Under the pieces are notes generated by a model. The model saw only the letters and a program-made list of their open reading frames with translations. It had not been told where the DNA came from and did not search any database. A DNA stretch of 64,000 bases from Sycobia sp. Sy_11 (taxonomy: Eukaryota > Arthropoda > Insecta > Hymenoptera > Epichrysomallidae), in NCBI GenBank assembly GCA_018907035.1, contig JACCIC010000124.1, positions 752,501-816,500 of the forward strand, read 5' to 3'. The position numbers were made by a program, and so were the translations under genes. Below are positions 1-10,670 of this stretch, one piece after another; within the stretch, counting starts at the first letter, position 1, and the number at the start of each line of letters is the position of its first letter.

Positions 1-409
1 AACGCAGCGTTATGGTCTCTTGTGTTTTTAAATCCACAATCAAACATTTAAAGCCATGGGTATTGCATCCAGCAACAATTGAATTTCTTATTAATTTATT
101 CGAAAGGAGAAAAATGGATGAACATTGAAATTAAGCAGAAATTAAACGTACTCTAATGCGTTTACAAAAAAAAAATATATATATTCAGACTATACTATAA
201 AATAATATCGTCGAGGAGAATTGGGATACCATTTTTCCTTCCAACAGGAGCCGACAAATCGTATATGAACCGCGGATATTTACCTATACTTCTACGTAAA
301 GGTAGAAGAGGAGAAATTTCTAAGAAAGTCTCTCTCTCAAATAGTTTAAACTATCTTTTTACTTTCATACATATCATTTCTCTATAAATATGTATATAGT
401 GGTTATTAA
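1..409. other. AT-rich spacer, no gene seen
   Basis: No reading frame of note and no recognisable element. A short (TA) run lies near 173-183. I looked here for the 5' inverted repeat of the mariner that follows and found no convincing match to its 3' end. Confidence 0.5.
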
Positions 410-1430
410 TGTTGTTAATTAAGAAAACTGAAGAAAAGCTTAAAAAATATTATAAGGACTCTGCTCCATCACATGGAATGGTTCAGTAGTGGGTTACTGA
501 ATTTCATTGTGGTAGAATGAATACAAGTAATGCTGAGTGTTCTGGCCGCTTAAAAGAGGTGACTAATCAAGATATGGCCAATAAAATAGTAACACTGTAG
601 GAATTTCGACTGAACGCGTATTTCATATTTTGCATGAAATTTTGAATATGAGAAAACTATCTGCAAGATGGGTGCCGCGTTTTCTGACAGTCGACAATAA
701 ACGGTCACGCATTGTTGCATCTAAACAATGTTTGGACATGTTTCAGCGTAATCTAACTGAATTTTTGCGCCGTTATATTACTGTTGATGAAACATGGATT
801 CATCCCTATACGCCAGAAACGAAACGGCAGTTAAAAATGTGGACTGAACATGGAAAACCTGCTCGGAAAAAAGCAAAAACTGTTCCATCAGCCGGTAAGG
901 TCATGGCCACAGTTTTTTTGGGACTCCCGGGGTATATAATACTAATCGATTACCTACAGAGGTGAAAAACAATTACAGGACAGTATTATGCTTCATTATT
1001 AGAAAGACTTGAAGCCATACTGAAGGAAAAGCGGTCCCATCTATCGAAGAAAAAAGTGCTCTTCCACCACGACAACGCACCAGCTCACACGAGTGCTATA
1101 GCAACAGTAAAATTAGCAGAATTACATTACGAATTACTTCCTCCCCCACCTTATTCTCCAGATTTAGCACCGTCTGATTATGTTCTATTTCCAAACAGGA
1201 AAACTTGGCTTAATGGTAAAAGATTTTCATCGAATGAAGAGATTATGACTGCCACAAATGATTATTTTGAGGATGTCGACAAAAGTTACTTTTTGGAAGG
1301 ATTAAAAAAGATGGAATGCCGCTAGAATAAATGTATCGAGTTGGGAGGGGATTATATTGAAAAATAAAAATAAATTGTTTAAATAAATTATTTTTTCATT
1401 TAAAAGTCACGGACTTATCAAACCATCCTC
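410..1430 (+). mobile_element. mariner transposon remnant, transposase broken by stops
   Basis: A mariner-family (IS630/Tc1/mariner) copy. The transposase would cut and paste the element at TA sites. Its frame can be followed from about 420 to a TAA at 1365-1367. The three catalytic aspartates are visible: VDETW near 783, HHDNAPAH near 1068 and SPDLAPSDY near 1160, the D,D34D pattern of mariners. It is interrupted by in-frame stops: TGA at 963-965 where a glycine codon is usual, TAG at 1323-1325 where the family has tryptophan, and others near 490 and 598. The 3' inverted repeat probably ends at about 1430 (GGACTTATCAAACCATCC), next to a TA array that could hide the target duplication. The 5' repeat was not found. 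Dead copy. Confidence 0.85.
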
Positions 1431-1433
<3 letters not shown>

Positions 1434-1478
<45 letters not shown>

Positions 1479-1596
1479 ATGTGTGTATATCTGTGTGTGT
1501 AATAATTGGCGACAGCATCCTAGTAATTATATAAACTAATAGTTAATAATAGTTAGTTTATCTAAATAGTTAAATTAGATTTTATGTTTTTAGTTC

Positions 1597-1655
<59 letters not shown>
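1434..1655. repeat. two (TA)n microsatellites
   Basis: Nearly pure TA arrays at about 1434-1476 and 1602-1655, with a short GT-rich run between them (1480-1500). The first directly abuts the end of a mariner copy, as expected of elements that insert at TA. The rest of 1431-1815 is AT-rich without a gene. Confidence 0.9.
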
Positions 1656-1658
<3 letters not shown>

Positions 1659-1817
1659 TTTAATAATAAAGAATAGATATAGAATAATTATATTCTTATT
1701 GTCGATAAATAAACTTATAACTAATCATAGGTTTATTTATATTAATCATTATTATATAAATTAGCTATGAGGTAATATATTGAGTATAGCGAAAATCGTT
1801 TTAATGTATTCTTTATA

Positions 1818-3115
1818 TTAGGTTGTCAAATATCTTCCTTCCGCTTTTTTGCTCTTCATTCAATGCTTTATAAAAAGTGTTACAGTGCTCGGATTTACTT
1901 CAAATATGCGCCGTTTTGTGCGATAATCTGTTTCCATCTAGATGGCAACTTCATAATACCCCTCTCCTAGAAACCCCTCTCTTTATTTGCGAAGAACTTG
2001 GACAGCCGCTTTTCACAAGCCTCTTTTGAGTCCAACTTTACACCACCAAGGGCGTTCGACATGGACAGGAGCAGGTGGTAATCATTTGACGCTATGTGCG
2101 AGCTATATGGTGGATGCGATAAAACCTTCCATCCAAACTCCCGTAGCTTCTGACGAGTCACCAACGAAGTGTGTGGCCTGGCGTTCTCCTGGTGGAAAAC
2201 TACACCCTTCCTGTGGGCCAATTGTGGACGCTTCTGGTCGATAGCCTGCTTCAAGCGGTCCAGTTCTTCACAGTAGATGGTAGAATTAAGCATCTGCCCA
2301 TATGGGAGCAGCTCATAGTGGATGATTCCCTTCCAATCCGACTAAACACACAGCAAAACCTTCCTGGCCATCAATCCCGACTTAGCTACTGTTTGGGAAT
2401 GGTCCCCCGGCCTTGGACCACGACCGTTTTCGCTTGATATTGTCATATGTGATCCATTTTTCGTCGCTAGTCACCATCCGCTTCCAAACTGGGTCGAGTT
2501 CGTTCTGTTTCAGCAGCACATCGCAAGCTTTGATTCGGTCCAGAAAGTTTTTTTGCGTCAAATCATGCGGCACCCAAACATCAAGCTTTTTTTGTATCTA
2601 ACCTTCTGCAAATGGTTTAAAATGGTTTGGTGACTAACTCTCATTTCCTGGGCGATGTCACGAGATGCCACATGCCGGTCTAACTCGATAAAATCCATGA
2701 TTAGATCGGTATTCGTCGTCACTGGTCTGCCGCCGGCTGACTTATACAGGGTATCATTTTCACCGGCTCTGAATCTATCACCGGCTCGAAACCATTCCTC
2801 TGCGGTTTGAAGTAATAGTGTGTCATTCCCTAAAACACCATTAATCTCGCGGAACGTTTTTCTGGTGGATTTGCATTTGACGAAGGAAAACTTTAAAATA
2901 GCGCGAACTTTGGCGTTAATGAACTCCATGTTTACATATCTATAACTTTTGAATGCAACATCCAAACTATTCATGCATAGCATCGTTTTATACGTTATGT
3001 CAATACCTTTCAAATGATGTATAGTGTTGCCAGATACGAGCTCTGTAGCGCGTATTGTACATAGCCGCGAAATTCATAAGACAAAAAGGCAGAAGGGAGA
3101 TATTTGATAACCTAA
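1818..3115 (-). mobile_element. complete mariner (cecropia-like) with TIRs and TA duplication
   Basis: A full-length but inactive mariner of 1298 bp. The left end reads TTAGGTTGTCAAATATCTTC and the right end, reverse-complemented, TTAGGTTATCAAATATCTCC, so the termini pair with few mismatches. TA dinucleotides flank it at 1816-1817 and 3116-3117. Size, the TTAGGTT terminus and the protein fit the cecropia subfamily (the Hsmar1 relatives). A second, truncated copy of the same family starts at 10671. The two inner ends share the stretch TTTGTCTTATGAATTT next to the TIR. Confidence 0.92.
1895..2929 (-). pseudogene. mariner transposase pseudogene (cecropia-like)
   Basis: The decayed transposase of the surrounding element, about 345 codons from the ATG at 2929 to the TAA at 1895, the usual family length. 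The N-terminal helix-turn-helix part (to about 2560) carries the motif SAGGRPV. The first catalytic aspartate is in VTSDEKW, but the second is changed (FHQENARPH has E for D), while the third is kept in SNDYHLL. There are two frameshifts, one near 2560-2570 and one near 2290-2390, and a TAG in the C-terminal part at 1967-1969. The altered second metal-binding residue alone should abolish cleavage. Confidence 0.88.
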
Positions 3116-3117
3116 TA

Positions 3118-3500
3118 TTATTGAAACAAATCCTACGACTGTATTCATAACCAAAAAAAATTTTAATCCGAATTTTTTTACTTTTTTTCGTACTTCAAAT
3201 TTTTTTTGGGACTTTTTTTTACTTTTTTTTGTACTCTAAAAGTTTTTCGGACTTAGAAAATTGTCAGCCTTTTTCAGACTTCGAAATTTTGACCTTTTTC
3301 TCAACTTTAGGCTTAGGTTACCAGGTTAATTCTATTGTAATATTTCTTCTTAGGAGTACCATAGTATTAAGATTATCATTAAGATCATCGGCGACCGCGC
3401 TGTACCGCCTAATCGAAAATAAAAGTAAGTTGTGTCATTTATATATATTCTTAAATTAATATTCCTTTATTCTATAATTAGTAGGCAGTCTTTAATCCCA
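3118..3500. other. poly-T-rich spacer
   Basis: Between 3150 and 3310 there are several T-runs alternating with short GGACTT and GTACTT words, suggesting slippage-generated sequence. No gene is seen. Confidence 0.5.
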
Positions 3501-3504
3501 TTCT

Positions 3505-4120
3505 ATAATTGATAGGGAGGGCTACGCGGATGGATTGTGCACTTGCATAATCCTTTCGCGACAGCCACCTTTTTATTTCCAAATCATACTAAATATCTAT
3601 TCTTCAAATTTATATTCCCTCAATCCCAACCTACGAATAATAGGGAGAGCTACGTGGATGGATTGTGCACCTGCATAATCATTTCCTGAAAGCCATCCTG
3701 TTATTCCTAAATAATCCTAATCATTTGTTCGGAAGTTGAGTTACATACATACTTAGCATCACGGAGAGAGCTAAACAGTGGGATTGTGCATCCTTCCTCG
3801 TAAGTCACTCCATTGATGTAGTTTTTATAAAATCATTAATCTGTCGGTACGAACTAAGTGGTGGGATTGTACTTATGAATAATTCCGATCCAGCAAGCCG
3901 TTTTATGCAGATTCGATGATTAATTCTAAAACAGCTCGTTGATTCTTTCCTTTCGTGATAGAAAGCGCTAGGCAGTAATATTGTGCACCTACATAATCTT
4001 TTTATGCAGGTTATTCTAGTAAAAATCCTTATCCATCCTTATAAAACCAAACGTGTCCGGGCGAGCTAAGTGGTGGGATTTTACCAACGTATAATCCCGA
4101 CCAAGCTAGCCACCCATGCT
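3505..4120 (+). repeat. degenerate tandem array, six units 80-130 bp apart
   Basis: A motif close to GGGAGAGCTACGTGG plus GGATTGTGCACCTGCATAAT recurs six times, with its core at about 3532, 3661, 3781, 3863, 3978 and 4076. Each copy is followed by a GCCACC- or GCCATCC-like word. Spacing is irregular (roughly 129, 120, 82, 115 and 98 bp), so this is an old array. It lies immediately before the Polinton-like genes. Subterminal tandem repeats occur in large DNA transposons, so it may be part of that element's end, but this is inference. Confidence 0.7.
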
Positions 4121-4496
4121 CTTGGCATCCTAATTCATACAAAACTATATCGGTTTTAGCTTCGCTCTCACACGATTAATCTCGCGTGAATCATGTAACT
4201 GGTACATACACCGGCCCCACATCCCTGACTTTTGGTCGTAAAGACTAGGCTAAAAATAGAGGCAAAATTCGCCGATCTTCCACGGAAGGAAAATAGTTAC
4301 ATATAAAAACCGGAGTGTCACTCGCATTGCTATTAAAGTTAATTAATAGGCAAAGCATCATATCATGTTCTTTACACGCCTGATCGAGCAGATTTATTCC
4401 TGGGCCATCTCTTTTCAATCTCTTCTTCAATTTAGTTCCTGGATCACTTTACTGATATCCAAGAGAAGTATTTCCAATGGTAATTTTTTGATTATT

Positions 4497-4808
4497 CAGG
4501 ATAAGATGAGAGGATTTTTCTATATGGGTAGCCTTAAAAGTGTAGGCTGTCTCTATCTATGCCAGTCACATACTCATATTTTAAAACATCTTACAAGGAC
4601 TAATAATAATATGATAGTAATTTATAGTCAAGATGATGTGAATCTAAAATATATGTATAATGACCATGATAATGCAGATCTGACTTTCGAGCAGTTTCGA
4701 AGTTTTTGTTCTGAATGCTGGGAAAATGATAACTATGGATTTGTTGTTATCGACAAAGGTAGAGTAATTAATAATATTATATATAAAAAGGGTTTGACCG
4801 TTTTATAA
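4497..4808 (+). pseudogene. Polinton/Maverick packaging ATPase, C-terminal fragment
   Basis: Resembles the C-terminal third of the FtsK/HerA-type packaging ATPase encoded by Polinton (Maverick) elements, which in intact virus-like relatives drives DNA into capsids. The readable part begins around 4497 and runs to the TAA at 4806-4808. It shows a CLYLCQSHT segment where the family has its YLAQS sensor region, IVIYSQDDVNLK, YNDHDNADLTFEQF and the closing YGFVVIDKG. The open frame extends back to 4365, but that stretch does not look like the family. No Walker A P-loop is present, so this is a 5'-truncated remnant. The neighbouring genes are also Polinton-like. Confidence 0.72.
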
Positions 4809-4867
4809 TAAAAAGGAGTTAAAAAGTATTAATAATTCAGTTCAACTTTAAGTAGCAAGACGTTACC

Positions 4868-5480
4868 ATGTCGGTCTTTGCGTACGAAAAGCCAATCCGT
4901 ATTAAACAAAAATCTGCTCTATTAGAGCAAGAAAGAGAGAATCACGAGAAAGTTGTATGGGATACTTTGAAGCTAGTCATTATACCATGTGAAAAGCTTA
5001 TCGAATCAAGAAGTGAGATGTACAGTCTTCTAATCTCAATTTGGATGATGAAAGCATTCAAAAGTGAACTAGATCACAAAAAAGTTGAATTTTATTTTAA
5101 ATAATACTATTTACTCAGCTTCCACTATATCTTTTGATTTAGACGATGATTTTCCTTCTTTCGATAATACATTGATCAATTTAACATTTGAATCTATGCG
5201 CGGAGATCATGACTAAATTATTCTATTATCATTATTCGATTGCAGTCGCAGAAAATTCGATAACATGTATGGAGTAAGAAATATTAGAGGTATATATGTT
5301 TGGCGATTGTGAAATTATATTTGAAGATAATAAATTAAAAGTGGGACATTTAACTTATCCTATAAATAATGGACTAATGGAACTACTCATAAAAAAGAAC
5401 CAGATGTAATAAGTTCAGCAGATCCTCAAAATTATCGCAGTATACTCGAAGCAAGAAGTACCCATCGGAAAAACATAGTA
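4868..5480 (+). pseudogene. Polinton-associated protein of unknown function, broken
   Basis: An ATG at 4868 opens a 78-residue frame ending at 5104; related coding traces continue in changing frames to about 5480. Readable pieces include a charged N-terminal part (KQKSALLEQERENHEK), an acidic FDLDDDFPSFDNTLIN and a segment with FNLSYK-like then NYRSILEARSTHRKN. From memory, proteins of this build recur in insect genomes next to Polinton polymerase genes; I cannot give the function. Several stops and frameshifts make it non-functional. Confidence 0.5.
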
Positions 5481-5528
5481 AAGATTAATCTATACGCTCA
5501 TCGAGAAGAAGCAAATACTTAAATATTA

Positions 5529-5765
5529 TTGCACGATTGTTTCGCAATAGAAGTATCAATAGATTTAGTCTATTGGAAAGATGAGAATGAGCTTGTCCAA
5601 CGATTTGGATTATTAATCGCTGATCGAACTGAGGGATATAACAATAACAGCAATAAAATCCAATCAATTATTAAAGAGCTGCGTGAAATAAGGTATATAC
5701 ACGGTGTCCGAAATATAACTGCTCATATTAGCGGCATGGTATCGGGAAGAAAAAGTTACGTGTAA
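5529..5765 (+). pseudogene. short conserved ORF (ELVQRFGLL / ELREIRYIH type), remnant
   Basis: A 78-residue frame with the pattern DENELVQRFGLLIADRTEG then NNSNKIQSIIKELREIRYIH. Insect genomes hold many uncharacterised proteins with a DPNELV-RLRLL then NEI-SIIEELREA core, and this seems to be a diverged copy. It sits just downstream of the preceding ORF and on the same strand, so both probably belong to one mobile element. Function unknown. Confidence 0.45.
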
Positions 5766-5784
5766 ATATTAATATTCATGTCGG

Positions 5785-6060
5785 TCTATTTTTAATCGTT
5801 TTTACAGTATTGGCTAATGTGTGTGAGCCAATCAAGCTCAGAAAAGTGGGTCATCGCCTACAAGCGAGGAAAAGGAGGTCAAAGGAAGGGAAGTGAGGCG
5901 AAGTCGAATGAACAAGGCAAGGACTAGTAGTTGTTATTCAACGCTTGCGTAACTGCTTGGATATACGAACGCAATGACAAAGCAAGATTCACGCGTCTTG
6001 TGAATAAAGATTATGTTTCTTTGTCTACAACGGTCTCTACCCATATTTTTTGTCAACCTA
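5785..6060 (+). other. possible solo LTR or 3' end of an unknown element
   Basis: GC content rises compared with both sides, and an AATAAA signal (6004-6009) is followed by a T-rich end, a layout seen in LTRs. No paired terminal repeat or target duplication could be recognised, so the call is weak. It separates the plus-strand Polinton genes from the minus-strand polymerase. Confidence 0.25.
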
Positions 6061-6369
6061 CACTTTTTTATAACAGCCCACTCCACTGCATTTGAAATAA
6101 TAAAGAAAAGGCGGATGCTTGCTCTTTGCCCGCGAGTAAATCAGTATAGTCGCTGCTGTGGATGAACTGACCGCGATCGCACAGCTGTGCTTTATAAAAA
6201 CAAATATCCAACTGAACTTTCGAAATATTACAAAGACTAACAAAAAGATATTTAATAACCACATTTGAAACTGCCAAGAATACTGATTGCAAGAAACTTT
6301 GAATGGTAAAAATCGGATGGTTTGGCCTCGAGTTATGTATAAAATACGTAATAAACGTATATTGGCTTT

Positions 6370-8720
6370 TTAACTGTTACACTTGTCTTTTTGAGCTGAA
6401 TCGCAACCAAATTTTCATCAAAAAGTATACGATGTTCTGCACAAAAAGATAAATCACGACGTTCGTTGTGAATTTCTTCAGCGTAGTCAAAATCTATCCC
6501 GGGAATATAACCTGTATCTGTATCTGAATCCTCTGGAGCATTGATGAAGTCTAAATTGAATTCCTAATAATCTCATTTACATCGCCCATCCATATAGATT
6601 CTTAATATCATAATATAAAAGAGTTTTTGTCTTCTTTATCTTATCTTATGACATACCAATGTATGAATTGTTTGCCTTCGTATATTGATTACAGCACTGA
6701 CTTATTCCACCTCGAATGCCTGATACAATAAATAATAATATATCAATATTATTAGAAGCTCCAATTCAACTTTCGTTATTTTCAGTGTTGCTGAAAATGT
6801 CTATCTTGCAGTTCTGAAAAAGTGAGTAGTACATAAGCCATAAGCTTTAATAGATGGCTCTCAAAGACTTTGAAAGAAATCAGCCTGTAGAAGAACATCG
6901 CTTTTTAAGTATAAGTCTAAATATTCTCCTAATTTTCTAATATTGAATTCGTAATGTACGACTTCGTTAACTGGTTCTAAAATTCATTTTTTCCCTCGAA
7001 GTTTTGTATAAGATAATTTGTCTAATCCTTCTACAAACTCATATGAAAATATACCTTTTCGTCTAATAAGATTAATATTTTCATTTGAAAATCCATCCGA
7101 TTTACATGCCTTTATAGTTGCAGATATATTTTCTGAATAGGATGCCAATTTTTCTGAGGATGATGGTAAAAAACGTGATGAATCTATAAATATAAAAATT
7201 ATATCGCATTCTTCCGTAAACTTTGTAAATGAAATGTATTTTTCGTTATTATGAGGTATTAAAGAAACTGGACCTTTAATCAACGATCCAATCTCTTTTA
7301 ATATAAAATGAGTGTCATAATTAAGATTATGAAAAATCATGGGAATGAACCTTGAGTTATTATAATTCAAATTACGTGAATTATAATCTGCTCCTCTAAA
7401 ACTGGAGAGAGAAACATATTAATTTTTTTCTTGAAATCTGCCAACTAAAGACAATTATAAAATAATTTGAAAAAACCATATCGCCATGTAGATGACAGTA
7501 ATCTCGTACTAGAAGTTGATCCTGTTGATATGGTTTGCTACATATGTGACAATTAAACAAGCATCGAAATTGTAATTCTTTAAGATCTATCAGTGTCATT
7601 GGATTTGGCGTTTTATAGAGTTGATCAATATGCTCTCCAATGAATTTGAGTGCACGAACAAAATATTGTGCAGGTGCCTTGTCGTCTTTACTTTTTGGTC
7701 TACATGACTTGTAAGCGGATAATTTATGATCATAATCGAATTTTATGTAATAGCCTATGTTGTATGCTTCGTGAATCTAAGTAGCATTTTTAGCATTGAA
7801 TCTAAATAGCATTTCCGGGCTATAAAAAACATTCAAAATCTAATGAATTGCAAAAGGCACTTCTTGTTCTTTTTATATTCATCAAATTTGAGAATGTTAT
7901 TTAGATTGTTTGGTAAATTTAATCTACAATTCCTCATATTTATGCAATAGCAGTCATGATTATCCAGCCTGCGTTTACTATAGAAAATTTGTAGACATTT
8001 TTTACAATGAAATGATTTCATATTCCATTTATTCAATTGTAAAGTCAAAAGACTTGACAACTTTTGATCTATAGTAATGGTATATCGGCAAGCTAGCATT
8101 ATCATCATGAATATTATTTTCTTCATATGCATCAATGTAATAATCTTGAATGAGGAGATTTGCATGCTTTTCCTTCTTATTGGATGTGATGTGACAAAGT
8201 GATACCTACTATTTCCTTCCAAACTTCCAAAGCATAAATATATGTACGGAAGCATTGTTTAATTTTTCAAATTTTGATACATCTTTCAGTTTCACTAGAA
8301 ACTCAATATCACCAAAGTTCAATTCATTCGTTACTGATGGTAATTCTGAACTCTTTGAGGAAGAATTAAACGCGGATGTAATGATGAAAGTATAGTAGTA
8401 AGTAAGTAACACTCTGAGTTGTAAAATATTTAATGTTAGTTCTCGTTATTTTTCTGTACAGAAAACTTGGATATAAAATCATAATTCACGTTTATTACAT
8501 TGTACTCTTGTAAGTAAGCTTTGATTTTATTTTTAAAGTTCTTTTGTGCATCTCTTAAGAAGCTGAAAATATCTATATGCTTTAAATTTACTACAAAACC
8601 TGACCTTATTCGATTTTCAAATGCCGATGAAACATCCCGTCATTCCACTTCGACTTCTATCTCTTTGAACGTTAAACTTCCTCCATACTGAAGGTGGTAT
8701 TCAAGTCCTGCTTATATACA
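6370..8720 (-). pseudogene. Polinton protein-primed DNA polymerase B remnant
   Basis: Fragments of one polB-type polymerase in the expected order on the minus strand. At 8700-8210 lies the N-terminal region (RDVSSAFENRIRSG, HIDIFSFLRDAQKNF). At 8070-7900 there is a zinc-finger-like part (FHCKKCLQIF, RRLDNHDC). At 7599-7430 comes CHICSKPYQQD with RDYCHLHG. At 7370-6984 is the exonuclease region, with FHNLNYDTHFI, IDSSRFLPSSSEKLAS and RRKGIFSYEFVEG. Then come EYLDLYLKSDVLL near 6930 and the polymerase motif region YYDIKNLYGWAM near 6590, followed by NAPEDSDTDTGYIPG. The C-terminal catalytic motif (YxDTD) is not seen, so it is 3'-truncated. Many stops and frameshifts are present. Confidence 0.8.
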
Positions 8721-8724
8721 CAAA

Positions 8725-9641
8725 AGATTAACTAAATACGTACGACATTTTTCTTCGAGAAAGATCCCTTTCTCCTCGAGAAAAAGTAGATTATTCCATT
8801 TTTTGACTCACTTGCATTACACACACATCCACCATAGCTAATGAATAATGGATATCGTCTTTACTTATCATGTCTATAGTTGCTAAAATTCCACGATAGA
8901 GTTTCACATTACGTTTAAAAGCTGTAATTGACGCAATATTCCGTTTTATGATTCCCACTAAAACTTGTAAAAAAATTAATAGATAAATAAATAAATAAAT
9001 AATATTATTGACAAAATAAAAGTTCTTTAATTAGATATAAAAAAATCATCAAATAATAGAAAAGAATTACACAAGGCAAAACAAAAAAGAAGGAGAAAAA
9101 ACATAAACTGATCTTATATGATTATAGCACAATAAGTGTGTTCCTCGGAATTCATATGTCCCTTTTTTATAGGAGCTAAGAAGAGGAAGGGAATTTTCAG
9201 ACCTAGAAAGTGAATTTTCGAGTCAGATGATGAAATCACTGAGTAGTGCTTTTTAAAAAAATAGGAGTAGGAACAATGATTTTTTTCCTCTACTACATAT
9301 ACTAGTAATAGTATCTCTCTAGTCATACCTCTAACCAATAATTCCTTCTCCCAATCAACTCTATGATTATCTGTTTATCCAAATAGCAAATTGTATAAGA
9401 GGAGCTATTTCAAGAGATGGTAACTCTTATCATAAAATGAGGATATTAGCAGGAAACTTTACATTTCAAGCTATTCTCCTGCTAAAAACAATAAAGTCCT
9501 AAAAACAATAAGTATATAGAAATGCAAGATGGCAAGAATACGGCAATATGAGATTTTTTAAAAAAAAAATATCTTGCAATATCCAGAAGATCAGGTATTT
9601 CAGTGTGATATACAAAGATTCTAAACAAAACGACCAAAATT
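8725..9641. other. AT-rich spacer
   Basis: No recognisable gene. ORF-like frames near 9114-9338 are short and show no family resemblance. The 13-bp word AAAACGACCAAAA at 9627-9639 recurs at 10077-10089, on the far side of the foldback element. Confidence 0.45.
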
Positions 9642-10036
9642 AATAAATATTTTTTCATTGGTCTTACAGTCCAATAAAATCAATCGAAAACAATACGTAA
9701 CAAGATCAATACATATCTGCATTAACATTAATACATCAATACACAAAAATAATAAAAATAAAAATTAAAATTAAATTAAAAATTATAATGACAGTCAGAC
9801 TATCCTTTTAGTTCTGAATTTTTTCAGCTAATATTTTATTTTCAGATTAATCTACGGGGTGACTGTAAATAAGGACAGTCTGACTGTCATTATAATTTTT
9901 AATTTAATTTTAATTTTAATTTTTATTATTTTTGTGTATTGATGTATTAATGTTAATATAGATATGTATTGATATTGCTACGTATTGTTTTCGATTGATT
10001 TGATTGGACTGTAAGACCAATGAAAAAATATTTATT
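9642..10036. repeat. foldback element with 164-bp terminal inverted repeats
   Basis: Two arms, 9642-9805 and 9873-10036, are reverse complements over 164 bp with about seven mismatches by eye (near 96% identity), separated by 67 bp. The outer end is AATAAATATTTTTTCATTGG followed by TCTTACAGTCC; the inner end has GACAGTCAGAC. No coding capacity. Related termini occur at 54172-54665 and about 41640, so this is a dispersed non-autonomous family. Flanking 13-bp direct repeats (9627-9639 and 10077-10089) may be a target duplication, but the right copy lies 40 bp outside the arm. Confidence 0.88.
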
Positions 10037-10670
10037 TGTATATAAGCAGTCGACAAAAGTACAATTAAATTATTTTAAAACGACCAAAAACTTTTATTTT
10101 AAAAGAACTCAGTTATCTTATTTTGGAAGGAGTTGCATTTTCCTTTGCGTACTACTTCGTTCAAACACCATTTTCGTGGCAGCAATTCCATGGGAATGTG
10201 GGGAAATTCTTTACCAGAGACTGCAAAGGACACTAGAGTATGTTGCACAATAGTGAAAAAATTATACGTAAAGGGACGAGAGAAGGACTACTTATCAAAC
10301 CTTCTATCAAATATATAAATAATATTCATACTTTTTTCATTATTTAATATATATTAATTATACGTCATTTATATATTTTGTTTTTATACTTTGTTAATAC
10401 TTTTTGATACATTTTCTTAATTTTTTCATAGTTTTTTTATACTTTCTCATACTTTCTCAATAGTTTTTACGCATTTCTGTAAGTAAATTTATGTATTGTT
10501 TTTCAAAACAATTACGTATAAAATTCAACTACAGTATGTTTTTATATATATCAATAAAAAATTATTAAAAAATATTCAGATAATATAACAATTCTAATAT
10601 TAATAAATCATATCCACTTTGTATGCTACTAATATAACTCACAAAAAACTTGAAGTTATCAATCTTATAG
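10037..10670. other. AT-rich spacer
   Basis: A somewhat less AT-rich patch at 10110-10280 contains short overlapping frames, but I recognise no protein in them. From 10320 the sequence is dominated by T- and A-rich words with a repeated TACTTTTT-like theme at 10390-10470. Confidence 0.45.

Noticed and set aside
3505..4120. CRISPR-like array.
   Set aside because: Unit spacing is irregular, repeats are degenerate and long, and the context is a eukaryotic transposon-rich locus.
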